Source: Janthinobacterium lividum (lineage in GTDB: Bacteria; Pseudomonadota; Gammaproteobacteria; Burkholderiales; Burkholderiaceae_D). From it: a stretch of 64,000 nucleotides of DNA. Positions 48,672 to 59,171 of this stretch are shown here, piece after piece (positions within the stretch are counted from its first letter, which is position 1; every line of letters begins with the position of its first letter). The notes beneath the pieces are model-generated. The model was not told the origin of the DNA. It made no database searches and saw only the letters and a list, made by a program, of their open reading frames with translations. The stretch covers positions 1,240,001-1,304,000 of the forward strand of contig NZ_CP075583.1 of the NCBI RefSeq assembly GCF_023509035.1, read 5' to 3'. The position numbers were made by a program, and so were the translations under genes.

Positions 48672-49022
48672 ATGGCCAAGATCACCATTTCCTGCAGTAT
48701 TCCCGTCGACGATGAGGTAGTCACCGAGTTCCTGTACAAGTACGTGGGCTTCTCGCGTGTCGGCTTGGCCAGGAAATTGCGCATGGGAGAGAAGGGCTGT
48801 TTCTATACCTGCCCTTTGTATACGGACGACCACGCCAAGGATTGTCACCTGATTCGCCGCATGCTGGCGTTCTTTGAGAGCAAGGACATCCCCTTGACCA
48901 TCCTCAAGATCGGAGCCCGGGACAGCTGGGATGAGGTGGACCTCGAGCAGCGCGATCCATGGAAGATTTCGCCGCAAACCTTGCTGGCCTTGCTCGATGC
49001 AAAGCCGGACGGTAATACTTAG
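48672..49022 (+). CDS. Hypothetical protein
   Basis: The 116-residue protein starts MAKITISCSIPVDDEVVTEF and has alternating short strands and helices (LPCYTDDHAKDCHLI-like, DIPLTILKIG). No signal peptide or known motif. ATG 48672 is preferred; an in-frame ATG 51 bases upstream would add a hydrophobic start. Its stop overlaps by 4 bases the stop of the convergent diguanylate cyclase gene. Confidence 0.55.
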   Translation: MAKITISCSIPVDDEVVTEFLYKYVGFSRVGLARKLRMGEKGCFYTCPLYTDDHAKDCHLIRRMLAFFESKDIPLTILKIGARDSWDEVDLEQRDPWKISPQTLLALLDAKPDGNT

Positions 49023-50080
49023 GCGGCGTTGAGCACGTAGCGGTTCTTGCCGTTCTTCTTGGCCTGGTACAAGGATTCATCGGCACGCCGGTAGCTGTGC
49101 GACAAGTCCGCTTCCTTGATCATTTCCGCCATGCCGATGCTGACGGACACCTTGCGTTCCGGCACGAAAGCCGCCTCGACGCTGTCGACCAGCTGCGCGG
49201 CAAAGGCGCAGGCCGCGTTCTTTTCGCCCAGGTAAATGACGGCGAACTCCTCGCCACCCAGGCGGCCGCACAGGTGCTCGCCAGACAGCCCCGCGATCAC
49301 CTCGGCGATCTTTTTCAGCACCTCGTCGCCCACGTCATGGCCGTACACGTCGTTGATCTGTTTGAAGTCATCGATGTCGATCATTAAAAAATACGCGGGT
49401 GCGTGTGCCGTACGCTGCAAGGCGCGGGCGCTTTGTGTGAACATGCGGCGGTTGTTGAGCCCGGTCAAGCCATCCTTGTACGCCATCGTCGCCAGATCGC
49501 GCTGGGCACGATAGTTATGGATGCGCAAGACGAGAAAATAGATATTCAGCGCCAGGCCGATGATCACGCTGATGGTGACGGCCAGCACCGGCCAATGCTG
49601 GTCGGCCTGGCCCGCATGCACGGGAAACTGTCCCAGCCCCAGAATGGCCCACACGCACAGCGACACGCCCAGGTAATACGCGATGCCGCTGAAGATGGGC
49701 GCCGTCGTCAGGGTGATCATCACGCCCAGCGGCAATACCCAGAAAGCGGGATCTTCCGTACCCAGCATCAGCACGCGAAAGCTGAAAGCGATGAACAGCA
49801 CGCTGATGGTGCCGCTGACGATGATCGCCTGCAGCGACTTCGCATACTTGGTCAGCAGCAGCCCGACCACCATGCCCGTCACGCCCAGTGCCGCTTGCGC
49901 ATGATCGAGCGAAGCGCGCGGCAAGGTCAGGCTGAACGTGACCAGCCAGCAAGCCAGGCCAAACGTCAGGATGGCTATCGAAATGAAATGCAGTTCCTTG
50001 AAAAAGCGCTGCTGCTGCTCCCGTTCTCCTGAAAAGAACAGGTAATAGAAGGCAGGAGACAGGCTGCGCGAAGTGAACAT
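49019..50080 (-). CDS. Membrane diguanylate cyclase
   Basis: The 353-residue protein has five to six N-terminal membrane helices (for example FISIAILTFGLACWLVTFSL, VLAVTISVIIGLALNIYFLVL) as sensor or anchor and a C-terminal GGDEF domain: DGLTGLNNRRMF, MIDIDDFKQINDVYGHDVGDEVL, active site RLGGEEFAVI and YRRADESLYQAKKNGKNR. The intact GGEEF predicts c-di-GMP synthesis. No RxxD inhibitory site is seen five residues before it. ATG 50080 is used; a TTG 24 bases upstream is possible. About 180 bases without a gene follow upstream of the next gene. Confidence 0.9.
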   Translation of the reverse strand: MFTSRSLSPAFYYLFFSGEREQQQRFFKELHFISIAILTFGLACWLVTFSLTLPRASLDHAQAALGVTGMVVGLLLTKYAKSLQAIIVSGTISVLFIAFSFRVLMLGTEDPAFWVLPLGVMITLTTAPIFSGIAYYLGVSLCVWAILGLGQFPVHAGQADQHWPVLAVTISVIIGLALNIYFLVLRIHNYRAQRDLATMAYKDGLTGLNNRRMFTQSARALQRTAHAPAYFLMIDIDDFKQINDVYGHDVGDEVLKKIAEVIAGLSGEHLCGRLGGEEFAVIYLGEKNAACAFAAQLVDSVEAAFVPERKVSVSIGMAEMIKEADLSHSYRRADESLYQAKKNGKNRYVLNAA

Positions 50081-50286
50081 TGCATTTGTCCAGGCAGACA
50101 ACACGCCTTGCGGCAGGGGCGCCTCCCGGCAACGGCAGGCGGCATGGCGCGCGCACAGAATTAGTTGCGCTCAGGAACTAGTGTACTGGTTTCTTGGGGG
50201 CAGTGGTGATACGGGCGAGGAAATTGGCGGCCACTGTCCTCGTGCCGCCACAGTCGCTTTCACCCCAGGAGCCGGCAAGCGCCTGC

Positions 50287-51207
50287 TTACAGGTCACGCG
50301 CCAGCACCTGGCCGACCAAGTCCTTGCCAAAGCTGTGATGCGCCTCTTCCTCGACCAGCTGGAAGCCGGCCTTGTCGTAGATGCGGCGTGCGCCGGTGAG
50401 GATGCTGTTGGTCCACAACACCATTTTCGTGTAGCCCACCTGGCGGCTGAAGCGCAGGCATTCATCGACCAGGCGGCTGCCAATGCCCAGGCCGCGCGCG
50501 CAGGGATCGACATACAGGAGGCGCAGCTTGGCCGTCGTGTCGTCCTGGCGCACGATGAAGACGGAACCGATCACCTTGCCGTCCTTCTCGGCTATCCAGC
50601 AACGCTCACGGACCGGGTCGAAGCCCCGCACGAATTTGGCGAGGATGTCGGCAACGAGTGCCTCGTACTCGTTGTTCCAGCCATATTCCTGCGCATACAG
50701 CAAGGCTTGTCGGTGGATGATCCAACCCATGTCACCTGGCTGCGGATTGCGCAGGATATAACTGGGCGATGGTTCCCCCAGCAAACCCTGGATTTGCTCC
50801 ATGGCAGCGACCAGCTCCTGCTGCGTCGTCGGCGGCAAGCGTTCCAGCATGGCCGCCACTTCGCGCCGCGAGGCGTCGACCAGGGGCGCGAGGGTGCGCT
50901 GTCCCTGTTCGGTCAGCTGCAATTGCGCCGCGCGCGCATCCGTCGGCGAGCGCGTCTTGGCGATCAGCCCCTGCTTTTCGAATCCGGCAATGACCCGGCT
51001 CAGATAGCCCGCATTCAAGCTCAGCTCGCGGCACAAGTCCGCGCTGGTCAGTTGCTCACGATGCGCCAGTTCATACAGGATGCGCACCTCCGTCAGCGAA
51101 AACGCGCTGTCCAGCAAATGTTCATGCAGCACGCCAATCTGGTGCGTATAGAAACGGTTGAAACGACGCACGATCTCCGTACGTTCGCTGAGTGATTCCG
51201 TGGACAT
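50287..51207 (-). CDS. MarR-GNAT fusion regulator
   Basis: The 306-residue protein joins an N-terminal MarR winged helix (FSLTEVRILYELAHREQLTS, NAGYLSRVIAGFEKQGLI, TDARAAQLQLTEQGQ) to a C-terminal GNAT acetyltransferase (RCWIAEKDGKVIGSVFIV, LLYVDPCARGLGIGSRLVDECL with the Gly-rich acetyl-CoA loop, GYTKMVLWTNSILTGARRIYDKAGF). Such fusions are known but their roles are mostly unassigned. ATG 51207 is favoured because GGAGG lies 6 bases before it; the in-frame ATG 12 bases upstream is part of that GGAGG. Two matching operator-like boxes lie directly upstream. Confidence 0.9.
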   Translation of the reverse strand: MSTESLSERTEIVRRFNRFYTHQIGVLHEHLLDSAFSLTEVRILYELAHREQLTSADLCRELSLNAGYLSRVIAGFEKQGLIAKTRSPTDARAAQLQLTEQGQRTLAPLVDASRREVAAMLERLPPTTQQELVAAMEQIQGLLGEPSPSYILRNPQPGDMGWIIHRQALLYAQEYGWNNEYEALVADILAKFVRGFDPVRERCWIAEKDGKVIGSVFIVRQDDTTAKLRLLYVDPCARGLGIGSRLVDECLRFSRQVGYTKMVLWTNSILTGARRIYDKAGFQLVEEEAHHSFGKDLVGQVLARDL

Positions 51208-51223
51208 TGCTGCCTCCATTTGA

Positions 51224-51257
51224 TTGCTTATGGCAGATTATTAATTGCTTTTAGCAA
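51224..51257. promoter_or_regulatory. Paired operator boxes upstream of MarR-GNAT gene
   Basis: TTGCTTATGGCA (51224-51235) and TTGCTTTTAGCA (51245-51256) are near-identical 12-mers whose starts are 21 bases apart, about two helical turns. The second is a perfect short palindrome, TTGCT-TTT-AGCAA (51245-51257). The site lies 17-50 bases before the start codon, as expected for MarR autorepression. Confidence 0.5.
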
Positions 51258-51291
51258 GCATGTCAATATGGCGGCAGGATACTGGCGTGTA

Positions 51292-51319
51292 TAAAAAAAG
51301 CGGCCCTGAAGAGGGCCGC
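51292..51319 (-). terminator. Terminator at the left edge of the island
   Basis: Arms GCGGCCCT (300-307 of the 51 kb block) and AGGGCCGC (312-319) with loop GAAG; seven A on the plus strand give a U tract on the minus strand. It lies 232 bases beyond the stop of the AlkB fusion gene and ends minus-strand transcripts coming from the island. Confidence 0.85.
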
Positions 51320-51550
51320 CTTGCCTGCAACGGAAACCAGGCGTCGGGTGCCATAGTTAGTGCACTGTGTATCCTTATCGATGAAGATGTACTAAATATC
51401 CAGTTCGAGCTTTTTTGGGCCTATCGAGATTGATGGTGAACTGAGCCTCTTCCATGGCTTTAGTGTCGAATGAAAGTATTCTAGCGAGACGCGCGCCACA
51501 TGTTACGTTGCTGGATTCTTACTTGTGGCGGTGGAGTCGTGGACTCCAAT

Positions 51551-53764
51551 TCATATCGACACTTTACGGAAGGTCACCGAAACCCGCCGCTCCCGTGCAA
51601 CCCCGTCATCAGCTCGTTTCTTGGCTATTTCATGGCTCCACTTACTACGTGCCTCCCCAGCAAGGATGGCAGCGCTACACCGAGGTAACATCACCCGGTA
51701 CTTCTGTTCCTCACCTTTAAACTTCCGGCTAAACACCATTTCCCAGGTCTCACGAAGGCTTATCGTCACTACCGGCCCCCTAAAGCAAGCGGGACAATCA
51801 ATATGTTTCGAAATGCCTTGGCTCCTCTTGTACTCATTCACGATGACTTGATCAGGCAACTCAGGAACTAAGCCCTCATCCAAAAGACGTTGGGCAATCA
51901 CCTGGGCCCAACTAGGCAGTGGTCCCATGTATGCATTGGGGTCCACACGACGAGCTTTGTAGTCATAGCGCCAACCGTAATGCTGAACGCGCCGACTCAT
52001 ACTGTCATCCCATGGATTCGAATCAATTACCTCCAACAGCCCAGACTCCTCATCTCGCTCTAAAAAGCTAGGAATAATAGCCAGGCCAGAGGGCGGGTCG
52101 AGGACCGGTACTGAACTCTTTTTAGGCGAGTTCAAGGGCGAATCAATGCTAGCCGAGTCCATCGCCAAGAATGACGACTGTGAATATGCTTCATCACTCT
52201 TTTCGTCATGGCGCTGCTGCGGCACCGGCCTTGGCAACCTATACGGAATCGAGGCAACTGTCAGCCAAGAACGGAAACCATCGATGTCCAATTTAGAGGT
52301 CACAGCTCCCGCAGGAACTGAGATCTCGATGCTGCCTTCGACACTTAAGGTGGACTGCTTTGCCGCTACCTTAATTTTGCCTTTGCCGGCATATTTGAAG
52401 ACTCCACTTTCCAAGGTCAAGGTTTGCCGCAAAAGGTGCGGGCAAACGTCACTGGCCAGTGCTGTTGCATCAGCAAGCACTTCCGGGTCCAAGAAGTTTT
52501 GCTCATACCACAAACCCCTTTGGCTCATCTTGCGAGACAGCAGGATTTCCTTACCAATGTTGATTTGGGCGTATTCATCAATTGGTTTCCAAGACACTTT
52601 CTCTTTGGACCATTTCCCCCAAAAATCGAGCCCATTCGGCTTGGCGAGAGCCCAAGTACGTAGGGACAAAAACCTCCGCACCATGTTCTCCCCACGTAAA
52701 GAAGCTGGTAGCCGGCTATATCCGGCGACATATCCAGACAGCATGGCACCGGTCCACCAAGCACCTGGAGGAATCGCTCGCCAATCGTCCTTCCAGCTCA
52801 TGTAGCGTTCTGGATCGGGCCGCAACAGCATAAGCTGCAATACCAAAGCCACAACATTCTCGTGAATGCCTAGGTCTTGAATTGTCCCTCTGTCTTGCAG
52901 CAGCAGTACCGTCGCATCCATGAGCCGATCAACGAGAATTTCATCCTCGCCAAGCTTCCTGGCGCGCGAGCATACATTCTCCAATATCTGCTGCGCCGTC
53001 CAGTCATCATAGAGATTTGGACGCGACATTTCTGCAACCAGAGCGCCCCAAAGTGGAGGGGCGCTTTGCATGCAATCTTCCGACCAAATCGCAGAATGCA
53101 GCCAGGGAGCTTCTGTCAATTTCGTAGCACCACTTCGCTTTCCAGCTGAAAGCGACTCACATAAGACTTGAAGCCAGGGGCCAATTGTAGGGACCGTTGC
53201 AAGTGCCATTGCTGCAGCACCTCGCAAGTGATCCCAATTGAACGGCGGTGAAATTCTTGAGGCATGCCCACATGGCGGGTACTCCTCAACCTTGCGCACA
53301 GCTTTGACTTCGACAGGTTGTGGCGGGATCTCCATGTCAGAAAATCTTCTCACCATCCCTAAGAGATGCGATCGAAACTCATTTGACTCCACGCTGAAGT
53401 ACTTCGCGGCAAACAGAGGAAGCGGGCCAGGCCAACGAAGTATTTTGTCTGCAGCAGAAAGTCGAGAAAGCGCCTCAGGTACCCATGAGGAATCCCGCCA
53501 AACCAGCACCTCTGCCTGTGGCAACTTAGCTATATCGAACCAAACAACCACCACCTGCAGGTCTGAACTTGCCGGACGCTCAATGCAGTCAATACCTGCA
53601 CGTAGCCATCCTTCGGCATCTGGAAATATCCAGTCCTCTACCAAAGAATTCAAAAACGTATGGTGGTCCAAGCCAACCGCGAGAACGGTCGATTCGCGTT
53701 GCTTGGCGCCAGCATCATCCGGTTCGCTGAGTAGTTCCATTTGGCTTGGAGATTTAGCATTCAT
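51551..53764 (-). CDS. Large protein with C-terminal AlkB-type Fe(II)/2-oxoglutarate dioxygenase domain
   Basis: The 737-residue protein ends in a complete AlkB domain (about 560-735): N643-x-Y645 for 2-oxoglutarate, H654-x-D656 and H711 for iron, and R727-x5-R733. Spacings match E. coli AlkB closely, and the segment YGWRYDYKARR with HIDCPACFRGPVVTISL is of the ALKBH8-like subtype, known in eukaryotes for RNA work. Residues 1-550 are unlike anything I recognise: mainly helical, Trp-rich, no membrane segment. The AlkB part predicts oxidative demethylation of nucleic acid. It overlaps the helicase stop by 4 bases, so it is co-translated with it and last in the operon. Confidence 0.85.
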   Translation of the reverse strand: MNAKSPSQMELLSEPDDAGAKQRESTVLAVGLDHHTFLNSLVEDWIFPDAEGWLRAGIDCIERPASSDLQVVVVWFDIAKLPQAEVLVWRDSSWVPEALSRLSAADKILRWPGPLPLFAAKYFSVESNEFRSHLLGMVRRFSDMEIPPQPVEVKAVRKVEEYPPCGHASRISPPFNWDHLRGAAAMALATVPTIGPWLQVLCESLSAGKRSGATKLTEAPWLHSAIWSEDCMQSAPPLWGALVAEMSRPNLYDDWTAQQILENVCSRARKLGEDEILVDRLMDATVLLLQDRGTIQDLGIHENVVALVLQLMLLRPDPERYMSWKDDWRAIPPGAWWTGAMLSGYVAGYSRLPASLRGENMVRRFLSLRTWALAKPNGLDFWGKWSKEKVSWKPIDEYAQINIGKEILLSRKMSQRGLWYEQNFLDPEVLADATALASDVCPHLLRQTLTLESGVFKYAGKGKIKVAAKQSTLSVEGSIEISVPAGAVTSKLDIDGFRSWLTVASIPYRLPRPVPQQRHDEKSDEAYSQSSFLAMDSASIDSPLNSPKKSSVPVLDPPSGLAIIPSFLERDEESGLLEVIDSNPWDDSMSRRVQHYGWRYDYKARRVDPNAYMGPLPSWAQVIAQRLLDEGLVPELPDQVIVNEYKRSQGISKHIDCPACFRGPVVTISLRETWEMVFSRKFKGEEQKYRVMLPRCSAAILAGEARSKWSHEIAKKRADDGVARERRVSVTFRKVSI

Positions 53765-54876
53765 CGCGTGAGAATAGGAGGTTTCGGTAAGGAGTCTAGT
53801 TGCCGTTGACTAAGTCCCTGCGGGCCATTGACCAATACTAGCGTATCGCGAGCCCGCGCGCACAGCATGTACAACCTGCGGCTCTTGATAGGCGAATCAG
53901 TAGGCAGCGAGCGGTCTAGGTCCTGCAAAAACATAGTATCAAATTCTAACCCAATCGCAGATTCGCTGGATAAAACGGTTACGCCATGGTCACGCATCTG
54001 GATTCCGAACTCGTCACCTGTACCCTTCGCTTTCGTATACCAATCGACCCTCTGGCCCTTTAATCGATTCGTTAGTAGTTGAGTCATATGCCCAACATCC
54101 GCAACTGTGAAACAAATCACGCCCACGGACTCCCGTCGGTTAAGAACCCTATTCGCTACTGCATCAGCAAAAGTATCCCAATTATTAAGTGTTAACACAT
54201 ATGGCACGTCGCCATCACCCCGGCTTGGCATCGCTTGTGGAACTACCCTGTTGACGTGAAAATGCCCAACAACCTTAGAAATATTAGCTGTATTACGATG
54301 ATTATGAAGGAGAGTATAGACGTCAGGAAATCCCAACTTAGAAATCTCTCCGACACTGGCGCCATCACTCATCGTTGTTTGATGTTCATCAGCGAAGATT
54401 GAAATTTTCTTTGATCCGAATCTGATAGCCCACTCAAAAAATTTAAGAGGAAGATTTTGCCCTTCATCAATAATCAGGTGATCAAGCGCAGGTACAACGT
54501 TTGCGCGCTCATAGTTCGCAATAATTGCGTCCCAATTCCAATCGAATCCACCGCCCTGAGGAAGTTTGGGAACTATATTCCCAAAGCGGTTACCGAAATC
54601 TGAAGAAACAAAACTGTGCATTGTATTTGTCTCTATTCTTGCGCTTTGCTCTTTTCCCAAATGGCTAGCAATCGCGGTAAGTAGGCGCCCTCGTGTGATG
54701 AGCACTACGCTTTGCTTATGCTCTTCAGACACCAGAGTCAGTGCCCGCCAGATTGCCATTGATGTTTTGCCAGACCCTGGTGGTCCAGAAACAAGCATCG
54801 ACTCATTTAGGGGGTGCTCATAAACGGCGAGCTGATCTTTTTCTTTTAATACATCTCTAAATCTAGGAAGTCTCAT
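53761..54876 (-). CDS. Compact UvrD-like superfamily 1 helicase
   Basis: The 371-residue protein is a minimal SF1A motor: Walker A GPPGSGKTS (31-39), Walker B LIIDEGQN (134-141), motif III FADEHQTT (161-168), motif IV-like HNHRNT, motif V VLSSESAIGLEFDTMF and motif VI RRLYMLCARARDTLVL. It is about half the size of UvrD, so the usual 1B/2B insertions are small or absent, and no nuclease domain is present. It probably translocates on or unwinds DNA or RNA. It overlaps the methyltransferase stop by 4 bases and the AlkB fusion start by 4 bases. Confidence 0.88.
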   Translation of the reverse strand: MRLPRFRDVLKEKDQLAVYEHPLNESMLVSGPPGSGKTSMAIWRALTLVSEEHKQSVVLITRGRLLTAIASHLGKEQSARIETNTMHSFVSSDFGNRFGNIVPKLPQGGGFDWNWDAIIANYERANVVPALDHLIIDEGQNLPLKFFEWAIRFGSKKISIFADEHQTTMSDGASVGEISKLGFPDVYTLLHNHRNTANISKVVGHFHVNRVVPQAMPSRGDGDVPYVLTLNNWDTFADAVANRVLNRRESVGVICFTVADVGHMTQLLTNRLKGQRVDWYTKAKGTGDEFGIQMRDHGVTVLSSESAIGLEFDTMFLQDLDRSLPTDSPIKSRRLYMLCARARDTLVLVNGPQGLSQRQLDSLPKPPILTR

Positions 54877-55706
54877 GTTTGAAATTGGAAGCTTGAAGTT
54901 TTCGAAATGACCGGTCTGACAAACAGTGCGTAATGAATTTTTCGCGGCCTATCCGTGTCAGTAAAATTTTCTACGCAATCGGCCTCAACTGTAAATCCTT
55001 CCTTAATCATTCTGTCCCTGAACGAAGGGAAATTTGCACCAGCAGCTTCTCGGGTAGAGTTGGTGTAAAAAATGAAGACAGGTCCCCATCCGATTTTCGT
55101 GCAGGCCTCGATAATTTCATTTGCCAATGCATCTACGTCAATCGTGGTGCTGGCGAACAAATACGAAAGAATGACGACAGTTATTTTGTTAGGTGCTTGC
55201 TTCGCAAATTTAACGTCACTTAGGCTTCCATGAAATTCAATCACCGTATCAGGGTGCAACTCCTTTAGTGCTCGAACTTTTGAAGCAAACATTTCTCCCA
55301 CGTCTCGCATAGATCTGGCGCGATCTATCCCGTGGTATATAAAGGGTTCCTTTGGGCCTACGATGTTAGCTAAGGCCAAGCCGGCAGTGAATGGGCCACA
55401 TCCGATATCCAATACCGTAGTTCCGACCATGTCCGCAGGACCATCAGACAGCTGATTAAACGCATGAATCAATTCGTCGACGTGCGCTTTCTGATTGAAA
55501 TACGCATAAAGCATGGCACGATCCCATGGCTCCAGATTGTCTATTTTCTTGTCAAAATCGGCCTGTCCACCTCCGATGCCATTTCGAAAATTCCAATCTG
55601 AGTCATGACCAAAAATTTCATTATTTTGGGTTCTATCGTCCTGCTGCAACGGCAAGACAATTTCGTCACGCCTAAATTGCTCAAGCCAAATTTTCCTTTG
55701 ATACAC
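54873..55706 (-). CDS. Class I SAM-dependent methyltransferase
   Basis: The 277-residue protein has the SAM-binding motif I VLDIGCGPFTAG (about 98-109), the acidic residue after strand 2 in YHGIDRARSM, and a later strand ITVVILSYLFAS. No DNA-methylase motif IV (DPPY/NPPY) is seen, so it is not a standard restriction-system enzyme; RNA, protein or small-molecule targets are possible. GTG 55706 directly after TAGGAGGA is chosen; a TTG at 55754 would add 16 residues with poorer signal. It is the first gene of the operon and shares its stop with the helicase start (ATGA). Confidence 0.8.
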   Translation of the reverse strand: MYQRKIWLEQFRRDEIVLPLQQDDRTQNNEIFGHDSDWNFRNGIGGGQADFDKKIDNLEPWDRAMLYAYFNQKAHVDELIHAFNQLSDGPADMVGTTVLDIGCGPFTAGLALANIVGPKEPFIYHGIDRARSMRDVGEMFASKVRALKELHPDTVIEFHGSLSDVKFAKQAPNKITVVILSYLFASTTIDVDALANEIIEACTKIGWGPVFIFYTNSTREAAGANFPSFRDRMIKEGFTVEADCVENFTDTDRPRKIHYALFVRPVISKTSSFQFQT

Positions 55707-56502
55707 ATGTCCTCCTAGCAAATATGGCAAGTACAGCAATAGCGAACGGAGCAAGCATTTTAGCTTATCCTTGTTGCCCGTGTTCTACGAATAATGTTGC
55801 ACTGTAAATTTACCTCAAAAACTCTCGAAATGTCACTGATAATGAAATTTCTTCCAGCTGCGGTGGGTCTGGGTTAGGCTCGTATTTAACCATGCTCATG
55901 GAAGTGGTAAAAAAGAATGCAACGGACTGATGCCTGCCATAAGTCTCTTCATGGCTGCTCACAATTGATGAGTACACGCGGACGCTCTCCCGTTCAATAC
56001 GCTCGTTTTGTCACTCCAGGCACGGCATCTTGCCGCGCACGGTCTATTTGTCCTATATAGAATAGAGGACTGGTAGTGCTCTTTTGGGATATGGTACGCT
56101 CAGAGCGTTTGCGGATTGGAAGCCCCATAACGCAATTCTTCGATGAATAGAGCCACTATCCTTCGGGAATAGGGTTGTTCGGCATATTCACCAAGGGGGC
56201 AGAGAGCCCCCACTCCATATAGAGTATCTGATCCCTTTGTGAGTTTGGCCCGAAGCTACTGCAGCGTCTAAATGGTTCTGAACGAAAGGACGAAGCCGTT
56301 CCTGAAAGTGCTGGGCTAGGGCCTTGAAAGCGGGGGCGCATCCGAACTCAGCGAGGCCGCGAGCCCACGCTTAACATCACAGCTTTGTGATGTAGTGTTC
56401 GGTTTTTCTGCTTATCTGTTTTATAGGCAAATGGAGCGGCAGAGCTTTGGATGGAAAAAAGAATGAGTCCTACATTTTTGTCTGGATTCTACCAATAACC
56501 TC
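55707..56502. other. Non-coding part of the island next to gyrB
   Basis: About 800 bases with no convincing gene. A 61-codon minus-strand frame (56156-56341) lacks a ribosome-binding site and family resemblance. AT-rich stretches around 55790-55870 could hold the operon promoter, and a short palindrome CCATGCTCATGG lies near 55890. The mixed composition (GC-richer from 56230 to 56380) may mark remnants of older insertions. Confidence 0.45.
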
Positions 56503-56531
56503 AAATAAAAAACGGCCCTTTGTTAGGGCCG
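56503..56531 (-). terminator. Terminator after gyrB
   Basis: Arms CGGCCCT (513-519 of the 56 kb block) and AGGGCCG (525-531) with loop TTGTT; an A-rich run on the plus strand gives the U tract on the minus strand. It lies 61 bases beyond the gyrB stop and has the same core stem as the terminator at the other end of the island. Confidence 0.85.
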
Positions 56532-56591
56532 CCATCATTTCAAATATTGAGATTTATTTCAATTATTTTGAGATCCTACACCGACAACAGC

Positions 56592-59165
<2,574 letters not shown>

Positions 59166-59171
59166 TTACGC

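Larger units (their letters stand above)
51320..56502. other. Lower-GC genomic island between gyrB and the MarR-GNAT gene
   Basis: This segment is visibly poorer in GC than both flanks, with codon use to match (many AAA, ATT, TTA). It contains one three-gene minus-strand operon and about 800 bases of non-coding sequence next to gyrB. A similar minus-strand terminator hairpin lies at each end. No integrase, transposase, tRNA or flanking direct repeat was seen. The place downstream of gyrB and the foreign composition suggest acquisition by transfer. Confidence 0.7.

Noticed and set aside
54873..55706. Reading the island as a restriction-modification system
   Set aside because: The methyltransferase lacks the DNA-methylase motif IV, and no nuclease domain (PD-ExK, HNH, PLD) is visible in any of the three proteins.
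56156..56341. 61-codon minus-strand frame in the island
   Set aside because: No start context and no recognisable content; may be a chance frame.
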